From: Deltaproteobacteria bacterium
GTDB taxonomy: Bacteria > Desulfobacterota > BSN033 > UBA1163
Length of the DNA: 14,697 bases
NCBI GenBank assembly: GCA_016875255.1
Contig: VGRU01000069.1
Location: 1 to 14,697 of the forward strand
Direction: 5' to 3'
Shown here: piece by piece, positions 10,050 through 14,697 of the stretch
Numbering within the stretch: position 1 is the stretch's first letter
How the letters are laid out: every line of letters begins with the position of its first letter
Position numbers and translations under genes: made by a program
The notes under the pieces: model-generated
Seen by the model: only the letters and a program-made list of their open reading frames with translations
The model's database searches: none
What the model was told of the DNA's origin: nothing

Positions 10050-10146
10050 TCAATGTCCAATGGCCAATGGGCAATTGTCATTTGAAAAATAGAATTCATG
10101 AATGCAATTGACCATTGTTAATTGATCATTGGTCACTGATCATTGA
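10050..10146. repeat. Inverted short-word repeat, lptA-lptB gap
   Basis: The left arm (10050-10085) has TCAATGTCCAATGG, CCAATGG and GCAATTGTC. The right arm (10105-10146) has CAATTGACCATTG, TTAATTGATCATTGG and TCACTGATCATTGA. The reverse complement of the right arm follows the left arm word for word (TCAATG, CCAATG, CAATT). It fills nearly the whole 109-base gap and ends 12 bases before the lptB ATG. Confidence 0.75.
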
Positions 10147-10158
10147 TAGGTTAAAAGA

Positions 10159-10953
10159 ATGTCTCATCTCAGGTGTGAACAATTAACCAAGTCGTTTCGT
10201 CGCCGGAAGGTAGTGGATCAGGTCAGCGTTGAGATCGATGGAGGCGAAGTGGTGGGGCTGTTAGGACCCAATGGCGCAGGAAAGACGACCATCTTCTATA
10301 TGATCGTCGGCCTGCTTCATCCCAACGGAGGCAAGATCTATCTCAACGGAGAGGATGTCACCTCCCTTCCCATGTACCTGCGGGCGAGAAAGGGAATCGG
10401 TTACCTTTCGCAGGAGCCATCCGTTTTCAGAAAACTGACCGTGGAAGGAAATTTGATGGCGATCCTGGAGACCCTGCCTCTCTCAAGAGAGGAGAAGCAC
10501 GACCGGTTGGAGGATCTCTTGAATGAATTGGGGCTCGCCCCTCTTCGGAGGCAGAAAGCCTATAGCCTTTCAGGAGGGGAACGAAGGAGAGTGGAAATTA
10601 CACGGGCTCTGGTTCTGTCCCCCTCTTTCATCCTGCTGGATGAACCCTTTGCGGGGATCGATCCCATTGCGGTACTGGACATTCAGGCTATTGTCCGTCA
10701 ATTGAAATCGAAGGGCATTGGAATTATAATTACGGATCATAACGTTCGAGAAACATTGGGAGTCTGCGATCGGGCGTATATCCTGAATGAGGGCAACCTT
10801 TTGGAATCCGGAACTCCGGAGGAGATCGCACGAAGCCCGAAGGCAAAGAAGATCTACCTGGGAGACGGATTTCGGTTGGATGAAGAACAACGGGTAAAAA
10901 AAGAGGAGAAAAAAAGAGCCGGGAATGAAAGCCCCGGTCCTTTATTCGAGTGA
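10159..10953 (+). CDS. lptB: LPS export ABC transporter ATPase LptB
   Basis: Cytoplasmic ATPase that drives extraction of LPS from the inner membrane with LptF and LptG (not in this window). Walker A GPNGAGKT is at 36-43, the Q-loop Gln85 in [12 protein letters not shown], signature LSGGERRR at 137-144, Walker B FILLDEP (about 157-163) and switch His194 in [27 protein letters not shown] and DPFAV-like FAGIDPIAV are the LptB hallmarks separating it from general ABC ATPases. The C-terminal extension (about 245-264) is lysine- and glutamate-rich, longer than in E. coli (241 residues). The stop is one base before the rpoN start, so the two are co-translated. The ATG has only a weak AGG upstream. 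Confidence 0.96.
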   Translation: MSHLRCEQLTKSFRRRKVVDQVSVEIDGGEVVGLLGPNGAGKTTIFYMIVGLLHPNGGKIYLNGEDVTSLPMYLRARKGIGYLSQEPSVFRKLTVEGNLMAILETLPLSREEKHDRLEDLLNELGLAPLRRQKAYSLSGGERRRVEITRALVLSPSFILLDEPFAGIDPIAVLDIQAIVRQLKSKGIGIIITDHNVRETLGVCDRAYILNEGNLLESGTPEEIARSPKAKKIYLGDGFRLDEEQRVKKEEKKRAGNESPGPLFE

Positions 10954-10954
10954 G

Positions 10955-12409
10955 ATGGCCTTAGAGCTCAAACAAGCGCCCAAACTGGTTCAGCAACTGG
11001 TGATCACCCCTCAGCTCCAGCAGGCGATTCGGCTTCTTCAGTTGACGCGGCTGGAACTGGTGGACATGATCACCCAGGAGATGAAAGAGAATCCGCTCCT
11101 CGAAGAGCTTGAGGAGGGAAAAGAATCACTTGACGAAGAAGAACAGCCCAGCACGGAGAAAGCTGAAGAACCGGTTCCTGTTGTGGAGCATACCACTGAA
11201 GTGAAGGGAGAGGGGGAAGGAACCGATGAGTTCGACTGGGAAAATTATCTCGAGAATTATAACCTTGCCTCTTTTTCCAGACAGGGAGAACAGGATGGCG
11301 AAGAAAGGCCCTCTTTTGAAAATTTCATGGCCAAGAGCACCACGCTTTTCGACCATCTCTACTGGCAGCTCCACCTCTCCAATTTAAGCGCAGAGGATCA
11401 ACAGGCAGGAGCATGGATCATCGGAAACCTGGATGAGGATGGATATTTAAAGGTTCCCCTCGAAGAGTTCAGCGCCGAAGCCGGGCTCCCCATCGAGAGA
11501 ATGGAGGGGGTCCTCCGAAAGATCCAGGAGTTTGACCCGATCGGGATCGCTGCAAGGAATTTGAAGGAATGTCTTCTCATCCAGTTGAATCAATTATCCC
11601 CGCGGGATCTTATCGCGGAAAAGATCGTTCAGGAGCATCTCTCCCTGTTGAAGAACCGGAACTATCCGGTGATCGCCAAACGGTTAGGCGTCTCCGTCGA
11701 AAGGGTGAATCGAGCCGCCTCCCTCATCTCCAAACTGGAACCCAAGCCCGGCAGGGCCTATGGAGGCGAAGTCGCCCAGGAGATCATTCCCGATGTCTAT
11801 GTTTATAAGGTGGAAGGGGAATATGTCGTTTCTCTTAATGACGAAGGAGTCCCTCGATTAAAAGTGAATTCTTATTACCGCCGTATTCTCGCCGAAGGCC
11901 GTCACGCCCAGAATGATGACCGCAAGTATATTCAGGAGAAGCTGCGCTCGGCCCTCTGGTTGATCCGGAGCATTGACCAACGTCAGAGGACGATCTACAA
12001 GGTGGCCAAAAGCATCGTCAAGTTTCAAAAGGACTTTTTGGATCAAGGGGTTCAGTATCTCAAACCTCTTGTCCTCAGGGATGTGGCGGAAGATATCGAG
12101 ATGCATGAGTCCACGATCAGCCGGGTGACCAACAACAAATATATGCATACCCCTCAAGGAATTTATGAGTTAAAATATTTTTTCAATGCGGGCATCTCCT
12201 CCGTACAAGGGGAGGCGATGGCCTCTGAAAGCGTTAAAAGTTTATTGAAGGAGATCATCGAACGGGAAAACCCGAAAAAACCTTTCAGCGATGAGAGGCT
12301 GGTTCAGATGTTAAAGGAGAGAAACGTTCATATTGCCCGGAGGACGATTTCGAAATACCGTGAAATGATGAAGATCCTCTCCTCCAGCGAACGAAGGAAA
12401 GTCGTCTGA
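10955..12409 (+). CDS. rpoN: RNA polymerase sigma-54 factor
   Basis: Directs polymerase to -24/-12 promoters and needs an AAA+ activator. Region I (about 1-50) is glutamine- and leucine-rich: LVQQLVITPQLQQAIRLLQL, then QEMKENPLLEE. Region II (about 50-115) is acidic. The core-binding domain follows (about 120-310) with DLDEDGYL-like NLDEDGYLKVPLEEF and FDPIGIAARNLKECL. The helix-turn-helix is in VAEDIEMHESTISRVTNNKY (about 377-396). The RpoN box ARRTISKYRE is at 461-470 and contacts the -24 element. The frame also has an ATG at 10925, inside lptB; I prefer 10955 because it gives the conserved MALELKQ N-terminus, though its ribosome binding site (GAGTGAG) is poor. Length is 484 residues. A sigma-54 promoter match lies upstream of apgM. 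Confidence 0.96.
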   Translation: MALELKQAPKLVQQLVITPQLQQAIRLLQLTRLELVDMITQEMKENPLLEELEEGKESLDEEEQPSTEKAEEPVPVVEHTTEVKGEGEGTDEFDWENYLENYNLASFSRQGEQDGEERPSFENFMAKSTTLFDHLYWQLHLSNLSAEDQQAGAWIIGNLDEDGYLKVPLEEFSAEAGLPIERMEGVLRKIQEFDPIGIAARNLKECLLIQLNQLSPRDLIAEKIVQEHLSLLKNRNYPVIAKRLGVSVERVNRAASLISKLEPKPGRAYGGEVAQEIIPDVYVYKVEGEYVVSLNDEGVPRLKVNSYYRRILAEGRHAQNDDRKYIQEKLRSALWLIRSIDQRQRTIYKVAKSIVKFQKDFLDQGVQYLKPLVLRDVAEDIEMHESTISRVTNNKYMHTPQGIYELKYFFNAGISSVQGEAMASESVKSLLKEIIERENPKKPFSDERLVQMLKERNVHIARRTISKYREMMKILSSSERRKVV

Positions 12410-12413
12410 GAAA

Positions 12414-12516
12414 CGATGGACGAGAGACGATAGACGAAGGACGGAAAAGGATAGAGGTTTGAGGTTGGAGGCGATAGGCAAAAGACGATGAACGATAAAC
12501 GATGGACGATGAACAA
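12414..12516. repeat. Direct short-word repeat tract, rpoN-hpf gap
   Basis: At least eight variants of GACGA/ACGAT lie in the same orientation: ACGATGGACGAGAGACGAT and AGACGAAGGACGG on the left, then GACGATGAACGATAAACG and ATGGACGATGAAC on the right. Between them is GAGGTTTGAGGTTGGAGGCG, which recalls the GGTTGAGG words at 223-248. No reverse-complement arm is visible, so unlike its neighbours this tract should not form a long hairpin. The spacing of GA(C)GAT words is about 7 to 10 bases. Confidence 0.65.
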
Positions 12517-12531
12517 TAAAGGAGAGTGCCG

Positions 12532-13074
12532 ATGCAGATTGCTGTGACATTTCGACACATGGAAGCTGACGAAGGGGTGAAAGAATATGTAAAGGAAAAA
12601 GTCCAGAGGCTGAAGAAATTCATGGAGAATCCAAGAGAGGCCCATGTCGTTCTCTCAGTTGAGAAATTCCGTCATTCCGCAGAGCTTACCATCATCAAAG
12701 ATGGCCTAACCGTCAATAGTGAGGGGAGAGACAGAGATCTCTATGCCGCCATCGATCTGATGGTGGATAAGATGGACCGTCAGATCCGAGAGCGGCGGGA
12801 AAGGGTGAAGCGGAAAAGAGGGAATCCTCTTCCTCCGGAGATTGAACCTATCGGGCCAGAAATACGGTCCAGAAAAAGTAGAGGAACGGGGATCTCTTCC
12901 CTTATCCGGAGAAGGCGTATCCCTGCCAAACCGATGTCGCTCGAAGAGGCGATGGCGCAGTTGAAACTTTCAGGAGATGCCTATCTTTTCTTCATCAATT
13001 CCCACTCCGGAGAGATGAACGCCCTCCATCAAAAAAATGGCGATTACGAATGGATGGAACCTTATTCCTCTTAA
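12532..13074 (+). CDS. hpf: Ribosome hibernation promoting factor, long form
   Basis: Binds the 30S decoding region in slow growth and pairs ribosomes into inactive 100S dimers. The N-terminal beta-alpha-beta domain (1-95) has MQIAVTFRHMEADEGVKEYV, HVVLSVEKFRHSAEL and DLYAAIDLMVDKMDRQI with a basic end RERRERVKRKRG. A basic linker (about 96-132) leads to the C-terminal dimerisation domain (about 134-178), PMSLEEAMAQLKLSGDAYLF then FINSHSGEMNALHQ and YEWMEP. This second domain identifies the long form. The frame opens at a GTG (12526), but ATG 12532 has AAGGAG seven bases upstream. The position between rpoN and ptsN is the classical arrangement. Confidence 0.95.
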   Translation: MQIAVTFRHMEADEGVKEYVKEKVQRLKKFMENPREAHVVLSVEKFRHSAELTIIKDGLTVNSEGRDRDLYAAIDLMVDKMDRQIRERRERVKRKRGNPLPPEIEPIGPEIRSRKSRGTGISSLIRRRRIPAKPMSLEEAMAQLKLSGDAYLFFINSHSGEMNALHQKNGDYEWMEPYSS

Positions 13075-13120
13075 CCCCACCTCACCTCCCCTTAATTTAA
13101 GGGGAGGAAGGGAGGGGTTA
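13072..13120. terminator. Long hairpin after hpf
   Basis: Inner arms CCTCCCCTTAA (13085-13095) and TTAAGGGGAGG (13097-13107) are perfect complements. Outer arms TAACCCC (13072-13078, starting at the hpf stop codon) and GGGGTTA (13114-13120) extend the stem. No T-run follows, only a G/A-rich stretch. It probably stabilises or partly terminates the hpf message. Its C/T-rich composition resembles the hairpins after pyrG (7719-7766). Confidence 0.6.
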
Positions 13121-13166
13121 AGGGGGGAGAGTGGAGAGGGCTTTAAATTGAGGAGATAAGGAAGGC

Positions 13167-13628
13167 ATGAAACTTCTGAATTTTTTAAAAGAGGAATGGG
13201 TCATCCCGGAGCTCAGTGGAACGGATAAGCCATCCGTTCTGAAAGATCTATCAGGGGTCCTGGTGAAACCCTGCGGGGCGACTTCCTCTGAGGAGCTCGT
13301 CCAGATTCTGCTGGAGAGGGAGAAATTGGGGTCCACGGGAATAGGGGAAGGGGTGGCGATCCCTCATGGCCGCTTGAAAAGGTTGAAACATTTTTTTATC
13401 TCTTTTGGCCGTTCGACGCGCGGGATCGACTTCGATTCGATCGACCAAAAACCCTGCCACCTTTTCTTTACGGTGATGGCTCCGGAGAATTCAGCCGTGG
13501 AGAATCTCAACCTTCTGGGACGGATTGCCAGATTACTGAAGGACCCTTCCTTCAAGAAGAAGCTGATGGGGGCCAAAACTCAGAAGGAGATCTTTGAGAT
13601 CATCTCCGAGGAAGATGAGAGGTATTAG
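13167..13628 (+). CDS. ptsN: PTS EIIA-Ntr (nitrogen regulatory) protein
   Basis: Terminal phosphoacceptor of the nitrogen-related phosphotransferase system, acting through its phosphorylation state rather than sugar transport. The 153-residue EIIA type-2 domain is complete: GATSSEELVQILLEREKLGS, then the active-site His67 in STGIGEGVAIPHGRL, and HLFFTVMAPENSAVENLNLL followed by LGRIARLLKDPSF. The start ATG follows purine-rich AGGAG at 13151-13155 and AAGGAAGG at 13158-13165. There is no fused HPr or EI domain, and no NPr gene lies in the window. Its place beside rpoN and hprK suggests the regulatory PTS found in many proteobacteria. Confidence 0.94.
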   Translation: MKLLNFLKEEWVIPELSGTDKPSVLKDLSGVLVKPCGATSSEELVQILLEREKLGSTGIGEGVAIPHGRLKRLKHFFISFGRSTRGIDFDSIDQKPCHLFFTVMAPENSAVENLNLLGRIARLLKDPSFKKKLMGAKTQKEIFEIISEEDERY

Positions 13629-13636
13629 TAACTTGT

Positions 13637-13744
13637 AAATCAGGTCATCAGGGAATCAGGAAATCAGGAAGAGCTAAAAAAAAATTCTTAATCTGATGTC
13701 CTGATATCCTGGTATCCCTCCCCTGATATCCTGATTTTCTGATA
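13637..13744. repeat. Inverted short-word repeat, ptsN-hprK gap
   Basis: The left arm (13637-13669) has AAATCAGGTCATCAGGG, AATCAGG and AAATCAGGA. The right arm (13691-13744) has ATCTGATGTCCTGATATCC, CCTGATATCCTGATTTTC and TGAT. ATCAGG on the left is answered several times by CCTGAT on the right, so a long imperfect hairpin can form. It occupies most of the 132-base gap, ending 16 bases before hprK. Confidence 0.7.
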
Positions 13745-13760
13745 ACCTTGGTTATAGGGC

Positions 13761-14697
<937 letters not shown>

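Noticed and set aside
10925..10954. An upstream ATG for rpoN inside lptB, adding ten residues
   Set aside because: The added residues are the frame-shifted lptB tail. The conserved sigma-54 N-terminus begins at 10955. Not fully excluded, because the downstream start has a weak ribosome binding site.

Overview
The window reads as a stretch of a Gram-negative chromosome of moderate GC, most likely a deltaproteobacterium in the broad sense (Desulfobacterota). This is inferred from gene order and protein character, not from a marker gene. LPS export genes (lptC-lptA-lptB) show an outer membrane. The order lptB-rpoN-hpf-ptsN-hprK, and hom and thrC beside an apgM-type gene, are arrangements I associate with that group. 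All genes are on the + strand.

Layout. Positions 3-128 hold the 3' end of a probable recG. A 508-base gap (129-636) has no gene but carries palindromic repeats and a clear intrinsic terminator 36 bases before the next gene. Block one (637-5845) is amino-acid metabolism: an AlaC-like aminotransferase, homoserine dehydrogenase (hom), threonine synthase (thrC) and an ApgM/alkaline-phosphatase-fold protein that probably fills the homoserine kinase step. Next is CTP synthase (pyrG, 6006-7682). Block two (7833-10953) is Kdo and LPS export: kdsD, lptC, lptA, lptB. Block three (10955-14697) is regulatory: sigma-54 (rpoN), long-form hibernation factor (hpf), EIIA-Ntr (ptsN) and HPr kinase/phosphorylase (hprK, cut by the window end).

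How the genes work together. hom, the apgM-type kinase candidate and thrC would convert aspartate semialdehyde to threonine. kdsD starts Kdo synthesis, and pyrG supplies the CTP used to activate Kdo. LptC and LptA form the periplasmic part of the LPS bridge powered by LptB. RpoN, PtsN and HprK link nitrogen/carbon signalling to transcription, and Hpf silences ribosomes in starvation. A good sigma-54 promoter match lies upstream of apgM.

The most unusual feature is between the genes. Only two junctions are tight (lptC/lptA overlap, lptB/rpoN 1 base). All eleven other gaps contain repeats. Nine carry runs of a short degenerate word particular to that gap, several of them answered by a reverse-complement run further on, so that the gap could fold into a long imperfect hairpin. 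The other two (pyrG-kdsD, hpf-ptsN) carry G/C-rich hairpins. I know no named element of this kind; it is the best candidate here for something undescribed.
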